Of a stretch of 64,000 bases of DNA, positions 8,953-17,452 are shown piece after piece; within the stretch, counting starts at the first letter, position 1, and every line of letters begins with the position of its first letter. The notes under the pieces were generated by a model. It was not told the origin of the DNA. It saw only the letters and a program-made list of their open reading frames with translations, and ran no database searches. The DNA comes from Thermoflexus hugenholtzii JAD2. GTDB lineage: Bacteria > Chloroflexota > Anaerolineae > Thermoflexales > Thermoflexaceae. The position numbers were made by a program, and so were the translations under genes. Location: NCBI RefSeq assembly GCF_900187885.1, contig NZ_FYEK01000066.1, forward strand, positions 23,575-87,574. The letters are read 5' to 3'.

Positions 8953-10179
8953 TCACCTCCCCAGATCCGGAAGTGCGCACTCAGCATGTGAAGGCTTCCC
9001 CATCCGTTTCATCTCCAGGCGCAACGCCTGGGGGTCCGCCAGGCAGCCGGCCGCACAGAGGGCCTCCCCCACCCGCTGCCGCAGGTCCGCCGGATCGCGG
9101 CCCATGAAAACCGTCCATCGATCCTCCTCCGTGTAAACGGCCACCCAACCGTCTTCACGCCGGTAGACTGGTAGGAGGACCGCGCGGAGCTGCGGCCCGG
9201 TCGCATAGAACCGAAGCCCGGCGATCGCCTCCGGCAGGGTGCTCACGAGGACCTCCCACGCCGCCGCAGACCAGACCTCCAGGACCAGATCCTCCGGGAC
9301 GCGAAGCCATCCGCGCTCCAGGCCCCGGGCGGCTACGACTTTCCACAGCGACCAGATCCCCGCTCCATCGCCGGGGGCCGACAGCGGGGCGCCGGCCAGA
9401 TGCAGGCGCCAGCTGGTCCCGCTCCAGGCCACCGGCAAATAGAAGATGGATCCCTCCATCGGCCGGAAGACGGCGACAGGCGGGACCCATGCCAGCTCCT
9501 CCGACAGCACCCGCACCTGGACAGCTCCCACAGGCAGGCCGTATGCATCCGCCACGCGCTGGCGCAGGGTCCCCAGGTCCATCGCCTCCAGGATCGGGCC
9601 GTCCGGCTCGTGGACCCGCCATCCCTCTCCCCAGGGATAGATCGGGATCAGCGCGGAATCATGGGGTTCGGAGCGCTGGAGGGCATAGGGGGGAAGCCGG
9701 TCTGCGTATTCGAGCGCCCGGAAGACGTCCTCCGCCTGCTCACGGAAATCGGGGATCGCGGTCGCCTCGCAACGGCAACCCCAGATCCGCGCCCGATAGC
9801 GCTCCCGGAGCGTCCCATCGATCCGAACCTGCTCGAAGAACACTGGAACCCGAAACCCCCATCCGCCGATCTGTCCCTCCAACACCCCCCAAGGCCCGCC
9901 GTTCCGGGAGGAGTGGGGAAGCACGCGAAGATGGAAGAGCCGGTCGTCCACCGATAACCCGACGGGCGATCGAACGGATGGGATGCGGACGACGCGGTTT
10001 GCTTCGGCCTTCACCCCCTCGGCCTCAACGCGTAACGCTTCGACTTGGTGCGGGGAGGAGATGGCTCCGTCGCCGTTCGATCGACGGACCTGATAAATCC
10101 GGTGCGGGAAGATCCCCCACAGGAGCAGGAAGAAGGCAAACCCCAGGCCTCCGAGGATGACCTCCATCTCCCATCCCAT
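8953..10179 (-). CDS. Unknown membrane-anchored protein encoded with the flotillin-like gene
   Basis: I do not recognise this 408-residue protein. It has one N-terminal hydrophobic segment (about residues 7-24, VILGGLGFAFFLLLWGIF), a short basic linker, and a large soluble part rich in Trp and Arg without obvious catalytic motifs. The first half includes a CRCEATAIPDF stretch. The C-terminal half has two similar DLRQRVGEALCAAG / LGTLRQRVADAYGLP patterns, suggesting a duplicated module. AAAGGGGG precedes ATG 10179. Its stop is 3 nt before the SPFH start and it begins 12 nt after the amt reading frame ends, so it may act at the membrane with the SPFH scaffold. Confidence 0.7.
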   Translation of the reverse strand: MGWEMEVILGGLGFAFFLLLWGIFPHRIYQVRRSNGDGAISSPHQVEALRVEAEGVKAEANRVVRIPSVRSPVGLSVDDRLFHLRVLPHSSRNGGPWGVLEGQIGGWGFRVPVFFEQVRIDGTLRERYRARIWGCRCEATAIPDFREQAEDVFRALEYADRLPPYALQRSEPHDSALIPIYPWGEGWRVHEPDGPILEAMDLGTLRQRVADAYGLPVGAVQVRVLSEELAWVPPVAVFRPMEGSIFYLPVAWSGTSWRLHLAGAPLSAPGDGAGIWSLWKVVAARGLERGWLRVPEDLVLEVWSAAAWEVLVSTLPEAIAGLRFYATGPQLRAVLLPVYRREDGWVAVYTEEDRWTVFMGRDPADLRQRVGEALCAAGCLADPQALRLEMKRMGKPSHAECALPDLGR

Positions 10180-10191
10180 GGCTTCCCCCTT

Positions 10192-11615
10192 TCACATCGC
10201 TTCGACAGGGAGCCGGCGGCCGGAGGGGTAGGCCTCGGCCCCGTGCTCAGTGAGATCCAGGCCGATGCGCTCCTCCTCCGGGCTCACCCGCAATCCGATG
10301 GTCTCCCGGATCAGCCAGAAGATCAGGAAGCCTGTCCCCAGGGACCAAGCGGTCACCGCGAGGATGCTGATGAGCTGGGCGACCAGCTGCGCCCATTCCC
10401 CTACGATCAGACCCCGCACCCCTCCGTAGGTCCCATCGGCGAAGATCCCTACAGCCAGCAGACCCCACAGGCCGGCGAACCCGTGCACTGCCGAAGCTCC
10501 GACCACATCGTCCACGCGGAGGACGCGCTCGACGAAGGCGGAGGCGCCGATCATCACCAGGGCCGCGATCCCCCCGATGAGCACCGCCGCCCATGGGGCC
10601 ACGTAGGCGCACGGGGCGGTGATCCCCACCAAGCCAGCGAGGGCCCCGTTGCACGCCAGGGCGAGATCCAGCTGGCCGGTGCGGAAGAAGCCGAAGTAAA
10701 TCGCCACCACCGCCCCGGCGGCCCCGGCCAGGAAGGTGTTGACCGCGATCATGGCGATCCGAAGATCGGTCGCCGCCAGGGTGGAGCCGGGATTGAATCC
10801 GAACCAGCCGAAGAACAGGATGAAGGTGCCCAGGGTCACCAGGGTCAGGCTGTGCCCCGGGATCACGTTGGGCGTGCCGTCGCGATTGAAGCGGCCCAGG
10901 CGGGGGCCGACCATGGCCGCTCCCATCAGGGCTACGAACCCGCCCACCGCGTGCACCACCCTGGATCCGGCGAAATCCCGTGCCCCTATCCCTTCCCCCA
11001 GGGACGGCAGGTGAGCGGAGAGATTCCCCAGCCAGCCTCCGCCCCACACCCAGTGGCCGTAAATGGGATAGATCAGCGCGGAGATGAGGAAGCTATAGGC
11101 CAGATAGGCCGTAGTGCGGGTCCGCTCCGCCATGGCGCCGGAGACGATGGTGGCCGCCGTGGCAGCGAAGACCATCTGGAAGAACCAGAGCATGGCGGTC
11201 TGATCCTGGTAAGCAGATCCAGCGAGGAAGAAGCCGGAGAGGCCGATGAGCGGCGTGCCGCGCTCCAGACCGGGGGCCAGGCTGGACCCTCCGAACATCA
11301 ACGCGAACCCGAAGGCCCAGAACGCCAGCCCTCCGATCATGGCATCCATGAGGTTTTTGGTCAGAACCGCAACGACGTTTTTCGTGCGGGAGAACCCGGC
11401 TTCTACATCGCAAACCCGGCCTGCATGAAGAACACCAGGAAAGCGGCGATCAGCGTCCAAGCGAAGTTGATCGCACGGCCCAGCTCCTCCTTCACGGCCT
11501 CTACGGCTTCGTTCTCCGGGCCGGATCCCTGCGCCAGCGCCGGGGAGTGCAGCGCAATCGCGGTCAGAACGGTTATGATCAACGCGATGACTACCCGTCG
11601 ACGCCACCCATGCAT
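10192..11615 (-). pseudogene. amt: Ammonium transporter (Amt), interrupted by a single-base frameshift
   Basis: Ammonium channel of the Amt/Rh family. ATG 11615 has AGGAGGTG upstream and opens a signal-peptide-like segment (IALIITVLTAIALHSPALAQ) followed by FFMQAGFAM. A TAG at 11403-11405 then stops this frame. The rest continues one frame away as VEAGFSRTKNVVAVLTKN and runs to the normal C-terminus, with ESA-type core motifs and many membrane helices. Restoring one G between 11405 and 11406 (a C on the plus strand) joins the frames exactly at the conserved FAMVEAGF motif and gives about 474 residues. It is either a sequencing error or a recent null allele. Neighbouring glnA and pucR fit a nitrogen-assimilation context. 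Confidence 0.88.
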
Positions 11616-11653
11616 CGGAACACCTCCTTCGCCTCGGTTTCTCCAAACCCCGT

Positions 11654-12885
11654 TCAACGCCGGGATGCTTGCAGGCGAGCGATGTCTTCCCCCATCCCCC
11701 GGGACGCCGGGGCCCCGGGGTTCCAGATCCTGAGCGGGAAGGGCCAGGGGCCCTCCAGGAAGGTCAGACGGAGCAGGATGGGCGTCAGCACGGTGGTGAA
11801 CATCGTCATCAGGAGGATATCCGTATAAAGCCCTGGCCCCAGGATCCCCATCTGGCGGCCCAACGTCGCGATCACCAGGGCCACTTCCCCTCGGGAGACC
11901 ATCCCAGCACCCACCTGAAGCGCCTCCCGGGGAGTCAGCCCACCCAGCCATGCGCCGAACCCGCCTCCCAGCCCCTTGCTCAGCACCGCCAGAAGGAGCA
12001 GCGCCATCCCGAAAAGGGATAACATCCCCCGGTCCAGAGGCTGCGCTTCCAGGCCCACGGCCACAAAGAAGATTGGGATCAACAAGCCATCCCCCAGGGT
12101 CTGGACCCCCTGGGGGATGTGCTCCTGCAGCGGCGTGCGGGCGATCCACAGCCCGGTTAGATAAGCGCCGGTGATGGCCGCCACCCCGCCCCATGCCGCG
12201 GCGGCCCAGCTCATCCCCATCACCAGCGCCACCACCAGGGCCAGCCCACCTTCATTCGGATAACGCCGGGCGATCCAGCGGGCGATCGGAGGGAGAAGCC
12301 AGCGGCCGATCCCGAAGGAGAGGATCAGGAACCCAATCATCCGCAACAGCGAGGGCAGCGGTTGCCCCAGCCCGACCAGCCCCGTCACGATGGCCAGCAA
12401 CCCCATCGCCAGGATGTCGTCCATGACGGCGGCACCCAGGATCGTCATCCCCACCCGGCTCTGCGCGCATCCAAGATCCGAAGGGTCCGCACGGAGAGGC
12501 CCACGCTGGTGGCAGTGAGGGCGGCTCCAAGGAAGAGCCCTTCACGCCATGAGAGCCCCGCGAGGAGCCCCAGGGCCAGCGCGCTGATGAAAGGCAAGAG
12601 CACACCACCCAGGGCCGCCATCAGTGCCCCTCGTCCCGTCTCCCGTAGACCGTGAGGATCCGTCTCCAGACCGGTCAGGAACATGAGGAGCAACACCCCG
12701 AGCAGGGCCGCGGCCCGGAGCTCCTCCCCGGGATGGAGCCAGCCCAGGCCAGCCGGACCCAAGAGGAGCCCCGCCAGAAGTTCCCCGAACACCGGCGGCA
12801 GCCCCAGGCGCGCGCAAAGCTCTCCTCCCAATCGAGCGCTGAGGAGGATGAGCGCCAGCGTGGGCAGGATCGAGAGCTCCTTCAT
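11654..12885 (-). pseudogene. CPA2-family cation/proton antiporter, interrupted by a single-base frameshift
   Basis: Monovalent cation/H+ antiporter of the KefB/NapA type. ATG 12885 follows GGAGGGAG. The first frame (MKELSILPTLALILLSARLGG) ends at 12445 after a garbled tail. The second frame resumes at AQSRVGMTILGAAVMDDILAM, the conserved Asp-Asp helix, and runs to 11654. Adding one G near 12471 turns the junction into LRILG-CAQSRVG, the expected family text, and yields about 410 residues with some 12 membrane segments. No C-terminal TrkA domain is present. The error type (one missing G on the coding strand) is the same as in the adjacent amt. Confidence 0.85.
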
Positions 12886-12915
12886 GCCTCTCCCTCCGGC
12901 CACCGGTTTGCGCCG

Positions 12916-12921
12916 ATTGTA
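12916..12921 (-). promoter_or_regulatory. Possible -10 element for the antiporter-amt-SPFH run
   Basis: TACAAT lies on the minus strand about 30 nt before ATG 12885 and downstream of the glnA terminator. No convincing -35 hexamer is seen at 16-18 nt, so this is a weak call based mainly on position. Confidence 0.35.
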
Positions 12922-12960
12922 AGGAAAGCCAGGGAAGTTTCGCTACGGTCGGGAGGAACG

Positions 12961-12980
12961 AAAACCGTGGGGCCGGTTTT
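12961..12980 (-). terminator. Stem-loop terminator after glnA
   Basis: AAAACCG and CGGTTTT pair around a 6-nt loop about 100 bases beyond the glnA stop. On the minus strand the stem ends in GGTTTTCGTT, a short U-rich tail. It separates the pucR-glnA unit from the antiporter run. Confidence 0.6.
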
Positions 12981-13078
12981 GGGCAGGGCGCACAAATCCG
13001 CTGTCGGACGGAGGTCCGGAGAGGGAGATTCGGGGGAAAAGCGGGGGTGGACACGGAGGGCGCCCACCCCTGGTTGCC

Positions 13079-14425
13079 TCAATACACGTGGAAATACCGC
13101 TCGATCTCCCAGGCGCTGACGTGGCGGCAGTAGGCCTCCCATTCCAGCCGCTTGGCCTCGAGGAAGCGCTCGGCCGCCAGCGGGCCCAGGGCCTCCTGGA
13201 TTACCTCGTCGGCCTCTAAGGCCTCCAAGGCCTCCCCCAGGGTGGCCGGCAGGCGCTGGATCCCCCGCGCCTCCAGCTCCGCCGCCTCCATCGGGAACAG
13301 CTCCTCCTCCACCGGCGGCGGGAGCGGCAGCCGTCGCTCGATGCCATCCAGGCCGGCCGCCAGCATGGCCGCGAAGGCCAGATAAGGGTTGCAGGCGGGA
13401 TCGATGCTCCGCAACTCGATGCGCGTGGATTGATAGCGCCCGGGCTTGATGGCCGGGATGCGGATGAGGGCGGAGCGGTTGATGCGGGCCCAGCTGACGT
13501 ACGGCGGCGCCTCGAAGCCCCCCAGCAGCCGCTTGTAGGAGTTGACCAGCGGGCAGAGCACCGCGCACATCCCCCGGGCGTGGGCGATCTGCCCCGCCAG
13601 GAAGGCCTTGGCCAGGGGCGAAAGGCCGTAATCGTCCTCCGGATCCGCGAAGGCGTTCCCCCCATCCTCCCGGCGGAGCAGGCTCTGATGGGTGTGCATC
13701 CCGGACCCCGCCCGTCCCTCCAGGGGCTTGGGCATGAAGGTGGCGTGAAGGCCGTGGGCCTGGGCGATGTGCTTGATGACCAGCCGGGCGGTGACGAGGT
13801 AATCGGCCATGCGCAGGGCGTCCGCCGGTTGGAAGTCGATCTCGTGCTGGCCGGGGGAGATCTCGTGATGGCCCGGCCCGGCCGGGATCCCCAGGGCCCG
13901 CAGGGTCTCCACCATCTCGCAGCGGACCCGGTAAGCCAGATCCGTGGCCAGATCGAAGTAGCCGATCTCATCGTGGGGGGCGGGGGCGAACCGCTCCCCC
14001 TCGGCGCGGAAGAGGTAGAACTCCAGCTCGGGGCTCACCACGTAGGTGTAGCCCATGCGGGCCGCCCGCTCCATCACCCGGGCCAGCACCGCCCGGGGAT
14101 CCCCGGCGAAGCGCTCCCCCCGCCGGTTCACCACCCAGCAGATCACATGGGCCGTCGTCCCCTGCCCCCGGGTCCAGGGCAGGATGGTGAACGTGCTGAG
14201 GTCCGGCTTGAGATAGAGATCCGACTCCGCCACCCGGGCGAACCCCTCGATGGCCGATCCGTCAAACCACTTCCCAGTCTCGATGGCCTCGGGAAGATCT
14301 TCCAGGGGGATCGTCACCCCCTTCGGCGCCCCGAGGATATCGGTGAAACGCAGAATGACAAACCGGACGCCCGCTTGGCGGGCTTCCTCAAGCACGCGGT
14401 TCGGATCCACTGCCGGGCTGTGCAT
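13079..14425 (-). CDS. glnA: Glutamine synthetase type I
   Basis: Makes glutamine from glutamate, ammonia and ATP. The 448-residue protein has the beta-grasp N-terminus with WFDGSAIEGFARVAESDLYL, the catalytic SPELEFYLF, the ATP-site KPLEGRAGSGMHTHQSL and the C-terminal ELRSIDPACNPYLAFAAMLAAGLDGI. The length and the lack of the 25-residue insertion fit a GSI-alpha enzyme that is not adenylylated. The ATG at 14425 lies inside the 3' end of the pucR-type regulator gene (38-nt overlap), so the two are translationally coupled. No glnB/glnK is nearby. Confidence 0.94.
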   Translation of the reverse strand: MHSPAVDPNRVLEEARQAGVRFVILRFTDILGAPKGVTIPLEDLPEAIETGKWFDGSAIEGFARVAESDLYLKPDLSTFTILPWTRGQGTTAHVICWVVNRRGERFAGDPRAVLARVMERAARMGYTYVVSPELEFYLFRAEGERFAPAPHDEIGYFDLATDLAYRVRCEMVETLRALGIPAGPGHHEISPGQHEIDFQPADALRMADYLVTARLVIKHIAQAHGLHATFMPKPLEGRAGSGMHTHQSLLRREDGGNAFADPEDDYGLSPLAKAFLAGQIAHARGMCAVLCPLVNSYKRLLGGFEAPPYVSWARINRSALIRIPAIKPGRYQSTRIELRSIDPACNPYLAFAAMLAAGLDGIERRLPLPPPVEEELFPMEAAELEARGIQRLPATLGEALEALEADEVIQEALGPLAAERFLEAKRLEWEAYCRHVSAWEIERYFHVY

Positions 14426-16037
14426 GGGACCTCCTCAACATGGGTCGGATTTTGAGGGCCAGCTGCAATCGGAAACAATCCTCCCAGCGTCGCAAATCCA
14501 TCCCGGTGATCTCCTGGATCCGCCGGAGCCGATAGGCCAGGGAGTTGCGGTGCAGGAACAGGCGCTCGGCCGCGCGCTGCAGGTTCCCATCGCAGGCGAA
14601 GAAGGCCTCCAACGTGGGGATCAGCTCGGCGTGATGCTCCCGGTCATATCGCTCCAGAGGGCCGAGGACCTGCTCGTAGAACTCCTCCAGGAGCTCGCTC
14701 TCCCGCAGGGGGTAAAGGATGCGGTAGACGTCAAGCCGCGCGTAGGCCAGGGTGCGGTCCCCCCCCAGCAGGGCCTCCACCATCTGCACGGATTGGACCG
14801 CCTCGCGGAAGGAACGGGCCAGGCCGGCGGGGCCGGCGTAGACCCCGCCCACCCCAGCCGCCAAGCGCGAGAGGCCCAGGGCGCGGGCCAGCTCCGCCCG
14901 CAGGCCCTCCACCACGGCCTCCGGATCCGCCTCCCCACCCGGAGGCGGGAACACGAAGGCAATCCCCTCGGCCATCGGCTGGACCCGACAGCGGGGGAAG
15001 CGGGTGGTGAGGCGGCGGATGGCCTCGGTGAGGCGCTCCGCGTTCCCCTCCGCCTCCGGTGCCCGGAACACGGCCACCGCCGCCGGCTCCTCGATGGGCT
15101 CGTTGAGGATGCGGGCCCGACGGCGGGCCTCCGCCTCCGGGAGCTCCCCGCGCAACACCTGGGCCAGGAACTCCCCCCGGACCCGGGCCTCCGCCGACCA
15201 CAGCGAACGTTCCCGGATCAGCACCAAAGCGCAGGCCGCGGCCGCCTGGGCCACCGCCAGACGGTCCCGCTCGGTGATCCTCCCGGTAGTCCCGAGCAGA
15301 CAGATCGCTCCGACCGGCCGCCGCTCTAAGAGCACCGCCCCGGCCAGGCAGATCCGCCCCGCGGCATCCGGCCCGAACAGGGCCACCGGGGGCTCCCCTC
15401 CTTCCTCCCGCAGGGGCAGGCGCCGCAGCCAAGCCCGACGCTCCGGGATGCCCGGCGGGGGCTCCGGGGGCCCGGGGAGGTCCGGCCACGGGCTCCCCTC
15501 GGCGTCCTCCAGCCACGTCCGTTTTCCTGTCGCTTCCTCCAACGCCCGCAGGATGGCCGGGAGCCCCTCGCCGGTCAGGGCCGCCTGCTGGAACCGGCGC
15601 TGGAGCTCCCGCTCGATCTCATAGAGGGCCTCCCGGCGGGCCGTGATGAAGCGGGCGATCTGATTGGCCAGGTCCGCCAGGCTGATCCCTTCCGGCAACG
15701 CCAAGAGCGGAAGGCCCGCCTCATCGGCCAGCGGGCCCCAGTCCTCCGGGGCCGGCCCGACCACCGCCAGTCCGGCCGCCTCCCGCTCCAGGGCCACCTC
15801 TAGGAGGGCGGGGAACGAGAGGGGGGGCTCCCGCATGAAGAGCAGGTCGACCGAGAAGAGGAGGAGGTCCCCGCGCTGGATCGCCGTCCGCGCGGGGAGG
15901 GTGCGGAGCAAGGTGGCCCACGTCACCTCGCGGTCCATCCCGTCCCGGCCGCCGAGCACCCGCGTCCCCGACGGCAGGGTGGTCTCCACCAGCTCCCGTA
16001 ACGGAACCCCACGCATAGACCGTTCGTTCTTCTCCAT
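14388..16037 (-). CDS. PucR-family transcriptional regulator
   Basis: DNA-binding regulator of the PucR/CdaR class, known from purine-catabolism and nitrogen control. The 549 residues comprise an N-terminal PucR domain (about 10-130), a GAF-like middle with a degenerate GGDEF-type fold (about 290-400), and a C-terminal winged helix with GNLQRAAERLFLHRNSLAYR followed by IQEITGMDLRRWEDCFRLQLAL, the hallmark of the family. A start at ATG 16016 is also possible. It overlaps glnA by 38 nt on the same strand and most likely controls glutamine synthesis or is autoregulated with it. The effector is unknown. Confidence 0.88.
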   Translation of the reverse strand: MEKNERSMRGVPLRELVETTLPSGTRVLGGRDGMDREVTWATLLRTLPARTAIQRGDLLLFSVDLLFMREPPLSFPALLEVALEREAAGLAVVGPAPEDWGPLADEAGLPLLALPEGISLADLANQIARFITARREALYEIERELQRRFQQAALTGEGLPAILRALEEATGKRTWLEDAEGSPWPDLPGPPEPPPGIPERRAWLRRLPLREEGGEPPVALFGPDAAGRICLAGAVLLERRPVGAICLLGTTGRITERDRLAVAQAAAACALVLIRERSLWSAEARVRGEFLAQVLRGELPEAEARRRARILNEPIEEPAAVAVFRAPEAEGNAERLTEAIRRLTTRFPRCRVQPMAEGIAFVFPPPGGEADPEAVVEGLRAELARALGLSRLAAGVGGVYAGPAGLARSFREAVQSVQMVEALLGGDRTLAYARLDVYRILYPLRESELLEEFYEQVLGPLERYDREHHAELIPTLEAFFACDGNLQRAAERLFLHRNSLAYRLRRIQEITGMDLRRWEDCFRLQLALKIRPMLRRSHAQPGSGSEPRA

Positions 16038-16059
16038 CGAATAAAGAAAGGAGATCCAT

Positions 16060-16152
16060 CTACATCCGGTTCACGAAGCCGGACTCGCCCTTCACCTTCG
16101 TGCCCACAAAGAGATCCCGAAAGGTGGAGAAGAACGCCTTCTCCTTGCTCAC
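16060..16152 (-). CDS. 30-codon ORF, possible remnant of a larger gene
   Basis: A GTG at 16152 has AGGAGAT about 7 nt upstream and opens a 30-codon frame, VSKEKAFFSTFRDLFVGTKV followed by KGESGFVNRM and a TAG at 16060. The aromatic, charged composition and good ribosome site suggest that it was once the start of a real protein. It reminds me of the N-termini of some restriction-modification-associated proteins, but I cannot confirm that. It lies just upstream of the pucR-type gene and could serve as a leader ORF. The rest of 16038-16279 shows nothing else. Confidence 0.35.
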   Translation of the reverse strand: MSKEKAFFSTFRDLFVGTKVKGESGFVNRM

Positions 16153-16279
16153 TGCTATCTCCTGTTCCTGCCGGGGGTGAAGCCATGAGGAACGCCGGAA
16201 GACTCCCGTTTCAAGCGCCGCGACCATTGGTATTATAGCCGCGGCCGTCCTCCGGAGGCCCGAGCGACGGGGTGAGACC

Positions 16280-17206
16280 TTAGGGAGAGCCGAACAGACG
16301 CCGCTCCACCTGATCCCAGGCCGCTTCCAGTTCCGGCAACGGTGTATCCTCCCCAGTCAGCCGTCGTTCAGCGGCCTGCCGCTCCAACGGGATGAGCGTC
16401 TCCCGAGCGGCCCGGAGCATCTCCTGCAGCGCCGCCCGCACCGCCGCCGGATCCCCCTGCAGGGCCCGCTCAGAACGGGCGAAGGCATCCGCGTAATCGA
16501 AGGCACCCCGGAAGAACTCCTCCAGCCGGGCCTCTAAGGCTGACCCTGCTTCCGGGGATCGAAGCTCCCCCAACAACGGGCAAAGGTCCTCCCCCGGGAT
16601 CAGGTCCGCGCAACCGAGCTCCCGGGGCGAGGGCGGACGCCAGGCAGTGACGGCCGCCCGCAACAGGCCCCACTCCAGAGCCAGATAATACCGGGCCCAG
16701 CGCGGAGGCGGATCCTCCATGCGGGGCCGAGGAAGCGGGACCACCGTAGTGCGTGCCGACAAGGGGATCCTCCGGAACCGCTGAGGAAGGATCTGCAGGA
16801 CCGCTCGCAGGCGTGCCCGGTGTGCCTGATCCGGGGATCGAGCCATCGCCAAGATCACCAACGATGCCGTCTGCTCCGGCCGCTGGGCATATCCCCCCAG
16901 GATGTTCGCCACATACGGCGCATCGATCCCCCGCTCCTCCTTCAGACGGGCCGCCTCCTCCACCACCCGCTCCGTCAGCGAAGGCCGGATCCCCCGCAAG
17001 CATCCGCCGGGATCCGAAACCATCTCCCCACATGCGAGGGCCTGAGGCATCCACGCGGACCACGCCGCCGGAAAGGCCGCCTCCCACAACGCCTGGAAGG
17101 GGATCCCCTCCAGGGGGGAGGAAGATGGCGTCGGGGATGGGTGAAAGCGACACCCACCGATCAGCAGAAGCGTTCCCAACAACCCCCACCTCATCACTTT
17201 CGACAT
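16280..17206 (-). CDS. Lipoprotein of unknown function
   Basis: A 308-residue secreted lipoprotein. ATG 17206 has GGAGGAGG 6 nt upstream, and the N-terminus MRWGLLGTLLLIGGC is a signal peptide with lipobox and Cys around residue 19. A Pro/Ser linker follows, then an alpha-helical Leu/Arg/Ala-rich body with no catalytic motif that I recognise. A longer upstream frame exists, but it lacks both a ribosome site and the signal-peptide start. It is transcribed divergently from the AAA+ regulator gene across a 246-nt intergenic stretch that contains a GCAATATTGC palindrome at 17378-17387. Function unknown. Confidence 0.7.
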   Translation of the reverse strand: MSKVMRWGLLGTLLLIGGCRFHPSPTPSSSPLEGIPFQALWEAAFPAAWSAWMPQALACGEMVSDPGGCLRGIRPSLTERVVEEAARLKEERGIDAPYVANILGGYAQRPEQTASLVILAMARSPDQAHRARLRAVLQILPQRFRRIPLSARTTVVPLPRPRMEDPPPRWARYYLALEWGLLRAAVTAWRPPSPRELGCADLIPGEDLCPLLGELRSPEAGSALEARLEEFFRGAFDYADAFARSERALQGDPAAVRAALQEMLRAARETLIPLERQAAERRLTGEDTPLPELEAAWDQVERRLFGSP

Positions 17207-17452
17207 CGACCTCCTCCTGAAGCACTCTGAATCGCCGTCCGGCCCGGATGTCCTCCATGGTATTCGGTTCGGGGATCCAATGGAGCCGACACAAGAAGCA
17301 CGAGCCGTCGCGTCCCTCCGGGGAAAACTGGAAGGCTGCGCGCCAGGCCGCTCCCTTGCCTTTTCCCTCCGAAGAAGGCAATATTGCTTTTTTAGAAGAT
17401 AGAGTGGTGCGGGATGCGCAGCCGGGCGGGTGGCGCGACGAAGGAGGCAGCG

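Noticed and set aside
11403..11615. Programmed frameshifting in the ammonium transporter
   Set aside because: No slippery heptamer or downstream stimulatory structure is seen at ATG-TAG. A simple one-base loss explains the data better.
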